Of a stretch of 64,000 nt of DNA, positions 26,323-35,521 are shown in pieces. Under the pieces are notes generated by a model. The model was not told the DNA's origin and did no database searches. It saw only the letters and a program-made list of their open reading frames with translations. Positions within the stretch are counted from its first letter, which is position 1. Every line of letters begins with the position of its first letter. Source of the stretch: DATEOR01 sp046733475 (GTDB taxonomy: Bacteria > Actinomycetota > Thermoleophilia > Gaiellales > Gaiellaceae); contig JBKPPF010000055.1 of NCBI GenBank assembly GCA_046733475.1, positions 1-64,000 of the forward strand. Reading direction: 5' to 3'. A program made the position numbers and the translations under genes.

Positions 26323-27233
26323 TGCCGAGTGCGTCTCCGTCCGGGGAACAGATCGAGATACACGCCGGCGATCACCGGGTCGTCGTCGTCGAGGTCGGAG
26401 CGGGTCTCCGTTCCTACACGGTCGGGGACCGCGACGTGCTCGACGGGTACGCGCCCGATGAAATGGCTGGGGCCGGCCGCGGGCAGGTCCTCATGCCCTG
26501 GCCGAACCGAATCGAGGACGGGGCCTACGAGTTCCGCGGAACGAAGCACCAGCTGCCGATCAACGAGATCGAGGCCCGCAACGCCATCCACGGCCTCGTT
26601 CGCTGGGTCTCCTGGGCGACGGCGGAGCGGGAACACGACCGGGTCGTCCTCGAGCACGCGCTACGCCCCCAGCCCGGCTATCCGTTCTCGCTCTCGCTTC
26701 GGATCGAGTACGCGCTCGACGAGAAGGGGCTGCGCGTCACGACCACCGCGACCAACGTCGGCCGTGAGGAGTGCCCGTACGGGAGCGGGATGCATCCCTA
26801 CGTGACGTTCGGGACCGAGACGGTCGACCCCTTGGAGCTCCGAGCGCCCGGCCGGACAGTTCTGCGCACGAACGATCGCGGGATCCCGGTGGCCTCAGAG
26901 CCGATCGAGGGCACGGGCTACGACTTCGGCAAGGCGAAGCCGATCGGGCCGACGAGACTCGACCACGCCTTCACCGACCTCGAGCGGGACGCAGATGGGC
27001 TCGCCCGCGTGGAACTGACCGATCCCGACTCCGGATCCACGGTTTCGCTCTGGGTGGACGAGGCCTACACGTACCTGCAGCTCTTCACCGGTGATCCGCT
27101 GCCGGACGTGGCGCGCCGCAGCCTCGCCGTCGAGCCGATGACGTGCGCTCCGAATGCATTTCGCTCGGGAGACGGCCTACTCGTCCTGGAGCCGGGCGAG
27201 GCCGCGACGGCGACCTGGGGGATCGGACCATGA
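26322..27233 (+). CDS. Aldose 1-epimerase family protein
   Basis: 303 aa galactose-mutarotase fold, interconverting alpha and beta anomers. MPWPNRIEDGAYEFRGTKHQLPINE and NAIHGLVRWVSW (active-site His) are the conserved N-terminal blocks; GSGMHPYVTF carries the second His and LQLFTGD follows. This resembles the YihR/GalM-like branch. The ATG overlaps the GMC stop (TGATG). Supplying the right anomer to the sugar dehydrogenase or kinase is the obvious role here. Confidence 0.92.
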   Translation: MPSASPSGEQIEIHAGDHRVVVVEVGAGLRSYTVGDRDVLDGYAPDEMAGAGRGQVLMPWPNRIEDGAYEFRGTKHQLPINEIEARNAIHGLVRWVSWATAEREHDRVVLEHALRPQPGYPFSLSLRIEYALDEKGLRVTTTATNVGREECPYGSGMHPYVTFGTETVDPLELRAPGRTVLRTNDRGIPVASEPIEGTGYDFGKAKPIGPTRLDHAFTDLERDADGLARVELTDPDSGSTVSLWVDEAYTYLQLFTGDPLPDVARRSLAVEPMTCAPNAFRSGDGLLVLEPGEAATATWGIGP

Positions 27234-27601
27234 CCGCGCACGACCTGCAGGTCGCGAAGGAGTTCCTCGAGACACTCGCGGTTGCTGCGAAGACCGGAGA
27301 GCGGGACGCACTCTTTCCGTTCCTCGCTCCAGACGTCGCCTGGCTGACGCCGCAAACCGATCTCCACGGGATCGAGGAGGTTCGCGACCGGCTGACCTGG
27401 CTGACGCCGAAGCACCGCCTCGGCATCGAGTTCGAAGAGACCGGACTGACCGATCTGGGCGAGGGCCGCGTCATCTCGGATGTCCACGAGATCTACTCGA
27501 TGCGGGAGGATGGCGAGTTCGCCTATGCGCGCGATCGCCGGATCGAGCTGACGATTCGTGAGGGAAAGATCGCCCGCTACGAGATGCGAATCGTCGGCTA
27601 G
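27230..27601 (+). CDS. SnoaL/NTF2-like protein
   Basis: 123 aa cone-shaped NTF2-like fold. The pattern AKEFLETLAVAAKTGERDALFPFLAPDVAWLTPQT... GIEEVRDRLTW... RDRRIELTIREGKIARYEMRIV is typical of SnoaL-like domains. Members are isomerases, cyclases or binding proteins; no catalytic residues can be named. The ATG overlaps the epimerase stop (ATGA), making it the last gene of the carbohydrate operon. Confidence 0.85.
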   Translation: MTAHDLQVAKEFLETLAVAAKTGERDALFPFLAPDVAWLTPQTDLHGIEEVRDRLTWLTPKHRLGIEFEETGLTDLGEGRVISDVHEIYSMREDGEFAYARDRRIELTIREGKIARYEMRIVG

Positions 27602-27623
27602 ACGTTCACTTCGGAGGAATGAC

Positions 27624-28880
27624 ATGAGCACAACACGTCCACGTGTCCTCATCCTCGGCGGAGGCTTCGCCGGAGTCGGCGCAGCCAAGAAGCTCGAGGA
27701 CGCCGACACGGAGGTCGTGGTGGTCGACCGCCACGACTACCACACCTTCCAGCCGCTTCTCTACCAGCTCGCGACCGGGCTCCTCGAGCAGACAGCGGTC
27801 GGCCACTCTCTCCGTGACCTGCTCGAGGAGCAGGAGAACACGAGCGTCCACAAGGCAACGGTGACGGCGATCGACCTGGGCGCGCGGAAGGTCACCTTCG
27901 CGGAGATCTCGCCGCTGTCCTACGACTACCTCGTCCTCGGGCTCGGCGCCGAGGTCAATTTCTTCGGGACGGAGGGCGCCGCCGAGCACGCGTTCCCGAT
28001 GTACACGCTCCCGAACGCCGTCCGCCTCAAGGACCACCTGCTCGAGCGCTGGGAAGCGGCCGAGCGTGACCCGAGCCTCGTCGAGGACGGCGCGCTGAAC
28101 GTCGTCATCGTCGGCGGAGGCCCAACCGGCGTCGAGACAGCCGGAGCGGTCGCAGAGCTCTACCGCGCTGATTTCGCCAAGGACTACCCGACGCTCTCCC
28201 AGGATGACGCGAGGGTGATCCTCGTCGAGGCCGGCCCGGAGCTCTTCTCCATGTTCAAGCCGAAGATCCGTGAATACACCGCCAAGGCGCTGACCGATCG
28301 CACCGTTGAGGTAAAGACGGGAGCGATGGTCGCATCGGTCGGCCCGACTCGCGTCACGCTCAAGGACGGAGCGGAGCTGAAGGCGCACACACTGATCTGG
28401 GGCGCCGGGCTGCAGGGAAACGCGCTCGTGCAGAGCCTCGGGCTCGAGCTTCAGCGGGGGAACCGGATCGGCGTGGGACCCGACCTGACGATCCCCGAAC
28501 ACCCTGACGTCTATGCGCTCGGCGACATTGCCGCGATCGTGGACGCAAAGACCGAGCAGGTCCTCCCTCAGCTCGGCTCGGTCGCGCTCCAGTCGGGAGA
28601 GCACGCCGGTGAGCAGATCGCCCGCCGGATCGCCGGCAAGGAGACCAAGCCCTTCAAGTACAAGGACAAGGGGACGATGGCCGCGATCGGACGACGGGCG
28701 GCGGTCGTGCAGATGCTCGGTGGGAAGACGATGACGGGAACGAAGGCCCAGTTCGCCTGGGCCACGGTGCATCTCGCCCTGCTTCCGACCAACGAGGATC
28801 GTGCGAAAGCCGTCGTGGACTGGGCGGGCGCCACCTTCACCCACCAGCGGGCCGGGCGGATCACCGTGGAAAGGGAGTAG
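27624..28880 (+). CDS. ndh: Type II NADH dehydrogenase
   Basis: 418 aa flavoprotein passing electrons from NADH to quinone without pumping. RVLILGGGFAGVGAAKKLE (7-25) binds FAD; NVVIVGGGPTGVETAGAVAEL near 165 binds NADH. YHTFQPLLYQLATGLL and DVYALGDIAAI are NDH-2 hallmarks. The C-terminal amphipathic segment (QFAWATVHLALLPTNEDR) would anchor it to the membrane. GGAGG lies 6 nt upstream of the ATG. cydAB follows after 3 nt, forming a complete NADH-to-oxygen route. Confidence 0.93.
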   Translation: MSTTRPRVLILGGGFAGVGAAKKLEDADTEVVVVDRHDYHTFQPLLYQLATGLLEQTAVGHSLRDLLEEQENTSVHKATVTAIDLGARKVTFAEISPLSYDYLVLGLGAEVNFFGTEGAAEHAFPMYTLPNAVRLKDHLLERWEAAERDPSLVEDGALNVVIVGGGPTGVETAGAVAELYRADFAKDYPTLSQDDARVILVEAGPELFSMFKPKIREYTAKALTDRTVEVKTGAMVASVGPTRVTLKDGAELKAHTLIWGAGLQGNALVQSLGLELQRGNRIGVGPDLTIPEHPDVYALGDIAAIVDAKTEQVLPQLGSVALQSGEHAGEQIARRIAGKETKPFKYKDKGTMAAIGRRAAVVQMLGGKTMTGTKAQFAWATVHLALLPTNEDRAKAVVDWAGATFTHQRAGRITVERE

Positions 28881-28883
28881 CCC

Positions 28884-30272
28884 GTGACCGCGGCGCCGAT
28901 GCTCGCGTCGACACTCGAGGCGGCAAGAAGCCAGATGGCGTTCACACTCGGCTTCCACATCATTCTCGCGTCACTGGGCGTCGCACTGCCGTTCATGATG
29001 CTCGTCGCGAACTACCGGGGCCTGCGCCACGACGATCCCGATGCGCTCAGGCTCGCGCAACGCTGGTCGAAAGCGGTGGCGGTGACGTTTGCTGTCGGCG
29101 CCGTCACCGGAACGGTCCTCTCCTTCGAGTTCGGGCTCCTCTGGCCTGCGTTCACCGGACGCTTCGGCGAGGTGTTCGGCGTGCTGTTTGCGGTCGAGGG
29201 CCTCTTCTTCTTCCTGGAGGCGATCTTCATCGCGATCTACATCTTCGGCTGGAAGCACCTCTCGCCCTGGACCCACTTCTGGACCGGGGTGCCCGTGGTG
29301 GTGGCGGGTCTGGGAGGCGCGTTCGCGGTCGTCGCCGTGAACTCGTGGATGAACCAGCCCCAGGGGTTCTCGCCGACGACGGGCGACGTCACGTCGGTCG
29401 AGCCGCTGAAGGTGATCTTCAACCCGGCGGTGCCCTACGAGGTTCCGCACATGATCCTGGCGGCGTACCTCGTCACCGGGTTCCTCGTGGCCTCGATCTA
29501 CGCGGTCGGGATTCTCCGCGGCCGGCGCGACCGCATCCACCGCCTTGGGCTCCTGATCCCACTCACGGTTGCCTGCATCGCTACGCCGATCCAGTTCGCG
29601 GTCGGCGACACGGCCGCGCGGGCGATCGCCAAGGACCAGCCGATCAAGTTCGCGGCCATGGAGTGCGTCCAGACGACCTCCACCGACGTGACGGAGTACA
29701 TCTACGGGAGGTGCACCGCCGAGGGCGTGAAGGGTGGCATCGGGATCCCCGGGTTCGATTCGTTCCTGGTCGGGTGGAGCACCAGCACGCAGGTGACCGG
29801 CCTCGACACCGTATCGCCCGAGGATCGTCCGCCGTTCAACACGATGCTGCACTGGGCCTTCGACACCATGGTCGGCATCTGCACGTTGCTGATCGGCCTG
29901 GGGCTCTGGTTGGGCATCGGCTGGTGGCGGAAGCGGGACTTCCCGCAGTCGCGCTGGTTCCTCCGCGCGGTGGCCGTCTCCGGGGTGCTCTCGATCGTCG
30001 CGCTCGAGTGCGGCTGGATCGTGACCGAGGTCGGACGCCAGCCGTGGATCGTCTACAACGTCATGCGGACCGAAGACGCGGTCACGCAGGCGAGCGGCGT
30101 GTGGGTCACCTTCACCGCGATCGTCGGGCTGTACGTCGTGCTCGGCGTGCTGCTGGTGGTCGTGCTGCGGGCGATGTCCCGGCGCTGGCGCGAGGCCGAC
30201 GAGAAGGACGTCGAAGTCCCGTATGGTCCGGACGCCGGCCCGCCGGCTGACCTCGCAGGAGCCTCCGGATGA
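28884..30272 (+). CDS. cydA: Cytochrome bd ubiquinol oxidase subunit I
   Basis: 462 aa, nine membrane helices. FTLGFHIILA carries the N-terminal heme-ligand His (residue 25), FEFGLLWPAFTGRFGEVFG the Glu helix, YEVPHMILAAYLVTGF the second His, and VTEVGRQPWIVYNVMRT the GRQPW motif. The Q-loop between the AAMEC region and DRPPFNTMLHW is short, so it belongs to the short-Q-loop group. GTG start 3 nt after ndh; its 3' end overlaps cydB (ATGA). Confidence 0.95.
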   Translation: MTAAPMLASTLEAARSQMAFTLGFHIILASLGVALPFMMLVANYRGLRHDDPDALRLAQRWSKAVAVTFAVGAVTGTVLSFEFGLLWPAFTGRFGEVFGVLFAVEGLFFFLEAIFIAIYIFGWKHLSPWTHFWTGVPVVVAGLGGAFAVVAVNSWMNQPQGFSPTTGDVTSVEPLKVIFNPAVPYEVPHMILAAYLVTGFLVASIYAVGILRGRRDRIHRLGLLIPLTVACIATPIQFAVGDTAARAIAKDQPIKFAAMECVQTTSTDVTEYIYGRCTAEGVKGGIGIPGFDSFLVGWSTSTQVTGLDTVSPEDRPPFNTMLHWAFDTMVGICTLLIGLGLWLGIGWWRKRDFPQSRWFLRAVAVSGVLSIVALECGWIVTEVGRQPWIVYNVMRTEDAVTQASGVWVTFTAIVGLYVVLGVLLVVVLRAMSRRWREADEKDVEVPYGPDAGPPADLAGASG

Positions 30273-31288
30273 ACAAAGCCGATGCCGTCGCCGTCGTCCT
30301 TTTGATCGGGGTGACGATGTACGCCGTCTTCGGCGGAGCCGACTTCGGGGCCGGATTGTGGAGCCTGCTCGCGGGCGGCAGCGACCGCGGCCGCCGTCCA
30401 CGCGAGTTGATCGACTGGGCCATCGGACCGGTCTGGGAGGCCAACCATGTGTGGCTTATCTTCGTGCTCGTAGTGCTGTGGACGGGCTTCTCGTCCGCGT
30501 TCGAGGCAATTTTTTCGACGCTGTTCATCCCGCTCAGCCTCGCCGCGCTCGGCATCGTGTTTCGGGGAGCCGGGTTCGCGTTTCACCACAGCGCGCGTCG
30601 GGCCGGGGGCCGGGCTTTGGCGACGACTGTGTTCGGGCTGGCGTCGCTGCTCACGCCCTTCTCCCTGGGAACCGTCGTGGGCGCGATCGCGGGCGGCCGC
30701 GTCCCCGTGGGAAACGCGACAGGGGACGCGGTGACCAGCTGGTTCAATCCGCTCTCGCTCCTGATCGGGGCGCTCTTCGTCGCAACGGGCGCCTACCTCG
30801 CGGCCGTGTTCCTGATCAGCGACGCGCGACGTGCGGAGGCGCCCGATCTCGAGCGGTACTTCTTCACCCGTGCGCTCGTGGCCGCCGTGGTGACGGGCGC
30901 GCTCGCAGCAGCCGGGCTCATCGGCCTGTACCGCGACGCCCGGTACATCTTCGACGGCCTCACGGGCGATGGGCTTCCGCTCATGATCCTCTCGCTGCTC
31001 TGCGGGATCGGGATGCTCGCGCTGCTTCGCGTCGGCGCCCGGCGGGGAGCCCGCCCTCTGGCGGTCGGCGCGGTTGCAGCCGTGATCTGGGGCTGGGGCG
31101 TCGCGCAGTGGCCCTACCTGCTACCTGAGAAGCTGACCATCGACGACGCCGCCGCCCCGAGTGCGACGCTGACCGGCTTGTTGATCGTGTTCGGCGTCGC
31201 TGTGTTCATCGTGCTGCCGGCTATCGGGCTTCTGTTCACACTCGTCCAGCGCAACCTCGTCGAGGAGACCTCTCGGCCTTCGTCCTAG
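30269..31288 (+). CDS. cydB: Cytochrome bd ubiquinol oxidase subunit II
   Basis: 339 aa with eight to nine helices. FGGADFGAGLWSLLAGGSDRGRRPRELID near residue 15 and IGPVWEANHVWLIFVLVVLWTGF near 50 are the signature blocks of CydB. It completes the bd oxidase, which reduces oxygen to water with high affinity. Start ATG overlaps the cydA stop by 4 nt. No cydC/cydD or cydX gene follows; a tRNA on the other strand is next. Confidence 0.95.
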   Translation: MNKADAVAVVLLIGVTMYAVFGGADFGAGLWSLLAGGSDRGRRPRELIDWAIGPVWEANHVWLIFVLVVLWTGFSSAFEAIFSTLFIPLSLAALGIVFRGAGFAFHHSARRAGGRALATTVFGLASLLTPFSLGTVVGAIAGGRVPVGNATGDAVTSWFNPLSLLIGALFVATGAYLAAVFLISDARRAEAPDLERYFFTRALVAAVVTGALAAAGLIGLYRDARYIFDGLTGDGLPLMILSLLCGIGMLALLRVGARRGARPLAVGAVAAVIWGWGVAQWPYLLPEKLTIDDAAAPSATLTGLLIVFGVAVFIVLPAIGLLFTLVQRNLVEETSRPSS

Positions 31289-31394
31289 GCAGTCACGACC
31301 CTCCGATCGCCAGGTGACTCCGCGGAAGACCGATGCGCCGCGCGTCCCATGGACGGGGTGCACACCCTCACCCACGTGCGGACAACCGTTTGAG

Positions 31395-31477
31395 TGCCGG
31401 GGGTGAGAGTCGAACTCACACGCCCTTGCGGGCAGGGGATTTTAAGTCCCCCGCGTCTACCGTTCCGCCACCCCGGC
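31395..31477 (-). tRNA. tRNA-Leu (TAA)
   Basis: 83 nt class II tRNA on the minus strand. The acceptor stem GCCGGGG/CCCCGGC is perfect with A73; the anticodon loop holds TAA on a GGGGA/TCCCC stem. There is a long variable arm (GCCCGCAAGGGC) and a TTCGACT T-loop. The CCA end is not encoded. Confidence 0.96.
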
Positions 31478-31520
31478 TGGTCGGTTCAGCGCAAGCGTAA
31501 GGGAGGATGCGACAGGATTC

Positions 31521-32228
31521 TCACTGTCCGCCCGGAGCCAGCTGGGAGAGTGGGAACTTCTCGGGCGCGTCGCCCGAGGGGCCCCGATAGTCGTCGCGGA
31601 AGTTGTCGAACGCGTCCTGGTCGAAGGTGGGGCACGTCATCAGGTGCGTCCACGACGTGAGGAAGATCTTCTTGCTCGCATCGGGAGGCGGAGTCGCCTG
31701 GATGTCTGGCCAGATCGGCGCGACGACGATTCCGTCGGGATCCGCCTGATACCAGTTGGCGATCTCCTCCACCGTCGAGGCGGGGACGTCGGCGCCGTAC
31801 TGGACGACGACGCCGCCGTGCTCGAGGTTGTGGACGAGCGCGGTCTCGTCCACCGGCGTGTCGTAGAGGTTCCAGACCGCGGGCGCCTTTGGCCCGGGGG
31901 GGTAGTGCGGCCCGCTCGTCGGCGGGTAGGAGTTGTAGCGGAAGTCGCTGGAGAGCTTCTCGATGTGCTGGCGGCCCATCGGCGGGAAGGTGGCGCGAGT
32001 GCAGGGGCCGTCCGGGCCGGCCGCTTCGGCGCTCCCTCCCCGCGTCGCGAGGACGATGCCGACGATCGCTGCGACGACGATGATCGCCACGCCGAGCGCC
32101 ACGAACCAGAGGTTCAGGCGACGGGGCCCGCCCGACTCGACACGCCGCTGCGGGCCTGCGGTCCTCTGCTGTGGACCTTGGCTCGTGCGGGGAGGAGGTG
32201 GGACGCGGCTCTTCTTTTTCTTGGCCAC
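31521..32228 (-). CDS. DUF3105 membrane-anchored protein
   Basis: 235 aa. A basic, proline-rich cytoplasmic leader (1-38) precedes a single membrane helix (about 40-62). The external DUF3105 domain has YNSYPPTSGPHYP, ALVHNLEHGGVVVQYG and FLTSWTHLMTCPTFDQDAF, with conserved His/Glu pairs that may bind metal. Function is not established. The short spacing to the DinG gene (stop at 32245, about 17 nt upstream) suggests an operon. Confidence 0.9.
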   Translation of the reverse strand: MAKKKKSRVPPPPRTSQGPQQRTAGPQRRVESGGPRRLNLWFVALGVAIIVVAAIVGIVLATRGGSAEAAGPDGPCTRATFPPMGRQHIEKLSSDFRYNSYPPTSGPHYPPGPKAPAVWNLYDTPVDETALVHNLEHGGVVVQYGADVPASTVEEIANWYQADPDGIVVAPIWPDIQATPPPDASKKIFLTSWTHLMTCPTFDQDAFDNFRDDYRGPSGDAPEKFPLSQLAPGGQ

Positions 32229-32244
32229 GACTCGGAGAAAAGTA

Positions 32245-34122
32245 TCAAGCAGTCGCGCGGGCCTGGGCGCCGAAGAAGTCGGCGACGGCTCCGAGGTCGG
32301 CGACCACAGGTGCGGGCGGAAGCGCTTCGAGAAAGCGCCGGCCGTACGCCCGCGAGCGTAGCCGCGGGTCGAGAATCGCCACGACGCCCTCGTCTCCGTG
32401 CCCTCGGATCAAGCGGCCGAATCCCTGTCGCAGCTGCAGGACCGCCGCGGGAAGGGCGTACTCGGCGAACCAGTCCCCCCCTTCGCGCGTGATGCGCTCG
32501 CAGCGCGCCTCTACGAGCGGATCGCCCGGCGCCGCGAACGGCAGCTTGTCGATCACGAGGAGCGAGAGGGACTCGCCTTGGATGTCGACGCCCTGCCAAA
32601 ACGTCGCGGTCGCGAACAGGATGGAGTCGACGTCGTCACGGAACCGCTTTAGGAGCCGCTCGCGCGGCGCGTCGCCCTGCCGCAGGACTGGGAAATGGAG
32701 CCGCGGGCCACAACGGGAGACGAGCTCGTCCAGCGCGCGGTATGACGAGGTGAGGACGAGTGCGCGGCCCGCCGACAGGCGGCAGAGGGAGACGATCTCG
32801 TCCGCGAGCCGGTCGTAGTAGCCCGGCGAGCGCGGTTCCGGCACTCGGGTCGGGACGTAGACCAGCGCCTGGTCGCGGTAGTCGAACGTCGACGGGAGGA
32901 GGAGCTCTCGCGCGTCTTCGAGCCCCAGTCGGCGGCGGACGAAGCGGGGGTCAAGCGTGGCGGAAACGAGGATCGCCGTCGTTCCGCTCTCCCACAAGCT
33001 CTCGCAGAGGAGGCCCGAGACGTCGACGGGCGCCCACGCGACCGCGCCGGGCTCGGCCCACGATACGCGGTCGGGGTCGTCGACCGCGAGGCAGCTCTCC
33101 ACGTCCTCGGCCGCGACGAGCGCGCGTCGGGCGAGCGCGTCCCCGTCCTCGCCGGTGCCCGTGAGCGCTGCCGCGAGCGCACCGAGCGCGGACGCGAGGA
33201 CGAGACCGTGCTCCTCGAGCTCCGCTTGATCGGCCGCAGTGAGGCGCCGGCGCCCGGAGCCCGGGTCGAAGGCCCCGATGAGGCGCTCGCCGGCGCGGTC
33301 GACCTCGGCCAGCGGCCTGGCCGGCGGCGTACGGCTCTCCTCGCGGCAGAAGCGCTCCACGTCACGCTCGAGCTGGCGAAGCCGCGCAAGCGAGATCCGG
33401 CCCCCGAACCACGCGGCGGCCGCTTCCTCCAGGCGATGTGCTTCGTCGAAGACGACCGCTTCGTGCTCCGGCAGGACGGCGGCACCGTCCGAGCGCGTGC
33501 GGAGGGCGAGGTCCGCGAAGTACAGGGCATGGTTGGCGATGACGAGCTCCGCCTCCCCCGCCCGCTCGCGCGCCTTCTCGGCGAAGCAGCTTCCGACGAG
33601 GGGGCAGAGGCGGCCCGCGCAGCGCTCGGCTCCCACGGAGAGCTCGGACCAGAGCGTCTCCGACGGCTCGAAGTCGAGCTCGGCGCGGTCGCCCGTCTCC
33701 GTCATGGCGATCCAGTCCCGGAGCCGTTCGAAGCCGGCAGCGTCCTCTGCCGTCCGGAAGAGCCCGCCGAGCTGATCGACGCCCTGGAGGCCCTTGCGGC
33801 AGAGGTAGTTCTGGCGGCCCTTGACCACGGCGACCCGGACGGGGCGCCCGAGTACCGCCGCGGCAGCCGGCACGTCCTTCGTCAGAAGCTGCCCCTGCAG
33901 CGCCTTCGTCGCCGTCGCCACGACCACGCGCTGGCCGGAAAGGAGCGCCGGGACGAGGTAGGCCAGGCTCTTGCCGGTCCCCGTGCCCGCTTCGGCCACG
34001 AGGTGGTCCCGGCTCTCGAGCGCGCTCGCGACCTCGGTGGCGAGCGCCTCTTGCTCCGGCCGCGGCTCGAAGCCGGCGAGCGCGCCGGACAACCGGCCAG
34101 CTGGTCCGAAGAACGCATCCAT
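32245..34122 (-). CDS. DinG/XPD-family ATP-dependent DNA helicase
   Basis: 625 aa SF2 helicase. AEAGTGTGKSLAYLVPALL is Walker A (near 45) and VVFDEAHRLEE the DEAH box (near 230). Between them NYLCRKGL and ERCAGRLCPLVGSCFAEKA give the four cysteines of an XPD/DinG iron-sulfur cluster. LRQGFGRLIRGHGDEGVVAILDPR is motif VI. It unwinds 5'-tailed or forked DNA in repair. Start at ATG 34122; nothing upstream for 380 bases. Confidence 0.93.
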   Translation of the reverse strand: MDAFFGPAGRLSGALAGFEPRPEQEALATEVASALESRDHLVAEAGTGTGKSLAYLVPALLSGQRVVVATATKALQGQLLTKDVPAAAAVLGRPVRVAVVKGRQNYLCRKGLQGVDQLGGLFRTAEDAAGFERLRDWIAMTETGDRAELDFEPSETLWSELSVGAERCAGRLCPLVGSCFAEKARERAGEAELVIANHALYFADLALRTRSDGAAVLPEHEAVVFDEAHRLEEAAAAWFGGRISLARLRQLERDVERFCREESRTPPARPLAEVDRAGERLIGAFDPGSGRRRLTAADQAELEEHGLVLASALGALAAALTGTGEDGDALARRALVAAEDVESCLAVDDPDRVSWAEPGAVAWAPVDVSGLLCESLWESGTTAILVSATLDPRFVRRRLGLEDARELLLPSTFDYRDQALVYVPTRVPEPRSPGYYDRLADEIVSLCRLSAGRALVLTSSYRALDELVSRCGPRLHFPVLRQGDAPRERLLKRFRDDVDSILFATATFWQGVDIQGESLSLLVIDKLPFAAPGDPLVEARCERITREGGDWFAEYALPAAVLQLRQGFGRLIRGHGDEGVVAILDPRLRSRAYGRRFLEALPPAPVVADLGAVADFFGAQARATA

Positions 34123-34505
34123 GGGGACGACGAGCCTAGTTCAGGCTCCGGTCATCATAGAACGTGTGTTCGTACCAATGTGTGGCTGCTCTGCGCCTAA
34201 TGACACCCCTCGCGATTTGCAGGGATAAAGCCGCGGCGGTGGCCCCGGCGCCATACGAGAACCACACCCCGAGCGCAAGAAAGCCGTCTCTCCCGGCATC
34301 TCCCTAGGTAGGAGCCACGCAACCTTGGGAGTGGACGCCGAGCTGCGGCGATCAGCGCCCGTTTTTGAGCACCTGGCTCCCCTTCGACCTACCCGTCGTT
34401 CAGGAAAACAGGCGAGTAGCAAGGGAGGTGGGCCGGAACGCTTCCGGGCGGGCGGCGGCCTGACGGCTCCCCTAACCATGCTGTCGGATTCCCGTCGCAA
34501 GAGTA
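34123..34505. other. 383-bp intergenic region, no gene seen
   Basis: This lies between the divergent starts of the DinG helicase and the lipoprotein hydrolase. The frames that stay open are arginine/proline-rich and look non-coding. It must hold two promoters, but I cannot place them with confidence. A short imperfect hairpin (CTCCCTAGGTAGGAG, near 34300) is the only structure noticed. Confidence 0.5.
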
Positions 34506-35246
34506 GTGGTCAGAATCCTCGTCCTCTTGCTCGCGGTGCCGCTTCTGGCGGCCTGCGGAGAGGGTGACATGGCTGATCGTGGCACTGAGCCGCCGCCCAC
34601 GAGCGTCGCAACAACCTCAGGCGAGGACGAACTGCTTTATGGCTGCATCGAGCCCGGCAGCGCCAAGCCTTTGACTCTCGAGTCCGCCGGCGCAAAGCTC
34701 GACGCGGCCGTCTTCGGAAATGGATCAGTCGGCATCGTCCTCGCCCACGAAAGCGACGGCTCGCTCTGCAACTGGGCTCCCCTCGCTCCTGAGTTCGCCG
34801 ACGAGGGGTACCGCGTTTTCATCTTTGACTTTGGTGAGCCTGCCACCGTCGCTCAGGACATGAAGGCCGCGACGAAGAAGATGCGCGAGCTTGGCGCGAA
34901 GAGGATCGTCCTTGGCGGCGCCTCCCTGGGTGGAACTGTCGCGCTCATGACGGCGGCGCGAGAGCGGAACATCGCTGCCGCATTTTCGCTCTCGGCTCCA
35001 GCCGTCTATGGAAACGCCGAAGGGTTGCCCGCCGTGCGACGCTTCCGCGCTCCCGTGCTCTTCGTCGCGGCAGAGGAGGATGCAAATTTCGCGGAAGACG
35101 CGAAGCGCCTTTATCAGGCCTCGCAAAGCCCGTGCCGCGAGCTCCTCATCGTCCCAGGCTCCGAACATGGAACGGCGCTTTACGGCGGCCCTGGCGCAGA
35201 GGAGGTCCGCGACGCCGTCGACCGCCTTCTCCAGCGGGTGCCTTAA
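34506..35246 (+). CDS. Alpha/beta-hydrolase-fold lipoprotein
   Basis: 246 aa. The signal peptide ends in the lipobox LLAAC (Cys17), so the protein is secreted and lipid-anchored. A Thr/Ser/Pro-rich linker follows (about 25-45). The hydrolase domain has VGIVLAHESDGSLCNW at the oxyanion strand, GGASLGGTVAL as nucleophile elbow and PGSEHGTALY as catalytic His; the acid is probably in AAEEDANF. GTG start. Substrate unknown. The stop directly abuts a decayed protease fragment. Confidence 0.85.
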   Translation: MVRILVLLLAVPLLAACGEGDMADRGTEPPPTSVATTSGEDELLYGCIEPGSAKPLTLESAGAKLDAAVFGNGSVGIVLAHESDGSLCNWAPLAPEFADEGYRVFIFDFGEPATVAQDMKAATKKMRELGAKRIVLGGASLGGTVALMTAARERNIAAAFSLSAPAVYGNAEGLPAVRRFRAPVLFVAAEEDANFAEDAKRLYQASQSPCRELLIVPGSEHGTALYGGPGAEEVRDAVDRLLQRVP

Positions 35247-35252
35247 ACGCTT

Positions 35253-35462
35253 GCGGAAGGGCGGCGGCGCGGGTCGTGCTTCGGCGACTCCGGCGGGCTC
35301 ATCCTCTACGACGACACAGATGTCATCCTCGGCGTCAACTCGTTCGTGATCAACGGACAGTGCGCGGGCGTCGGATTCGCCTACCGCGTTGACCAGCAGG
35401 ACATCATCGACTGGATCCTCGAGAACGCCGTCGGCGACGTGGACGTCGTCACGGTCTCCTAG
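35253..35462 (+). pseudogene. C-terminal remnant of a trypsin-like serine protease
   Basis: In the frame ending at the TAG at 35460, the translation contains SCFGDSGGLILYDDTD, then FVINGQCAGVGFAYRVDQ and a closing helix IIDWILENAV. GDSGG is the active-site serine motif of family S1, and the rest matches the last 60 residues of such enzymes. There is no start codon after the TAA at 35244, and no catalytic His or Asp domain is found upstream in any frame, where a complete lipoprotein gene ends. A deletion removed the front of the gene. Confidence 0.75.
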
Positions 35463-35521
35463 AGCTCTCAGGCGAGCCTAGGAGCTTGCGCGGCGACGGC
35501 CGCGTTCACTACCCTCGCCCC

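Noticed and set aside
34123..34505. Riboswitch upstream of the lipoprotein gene
   Set aside because: A loose resemblance to c-di-GMP-type segments (CCACGCAACC...GTGGACGC) did not extend to the conserved receptor elements.
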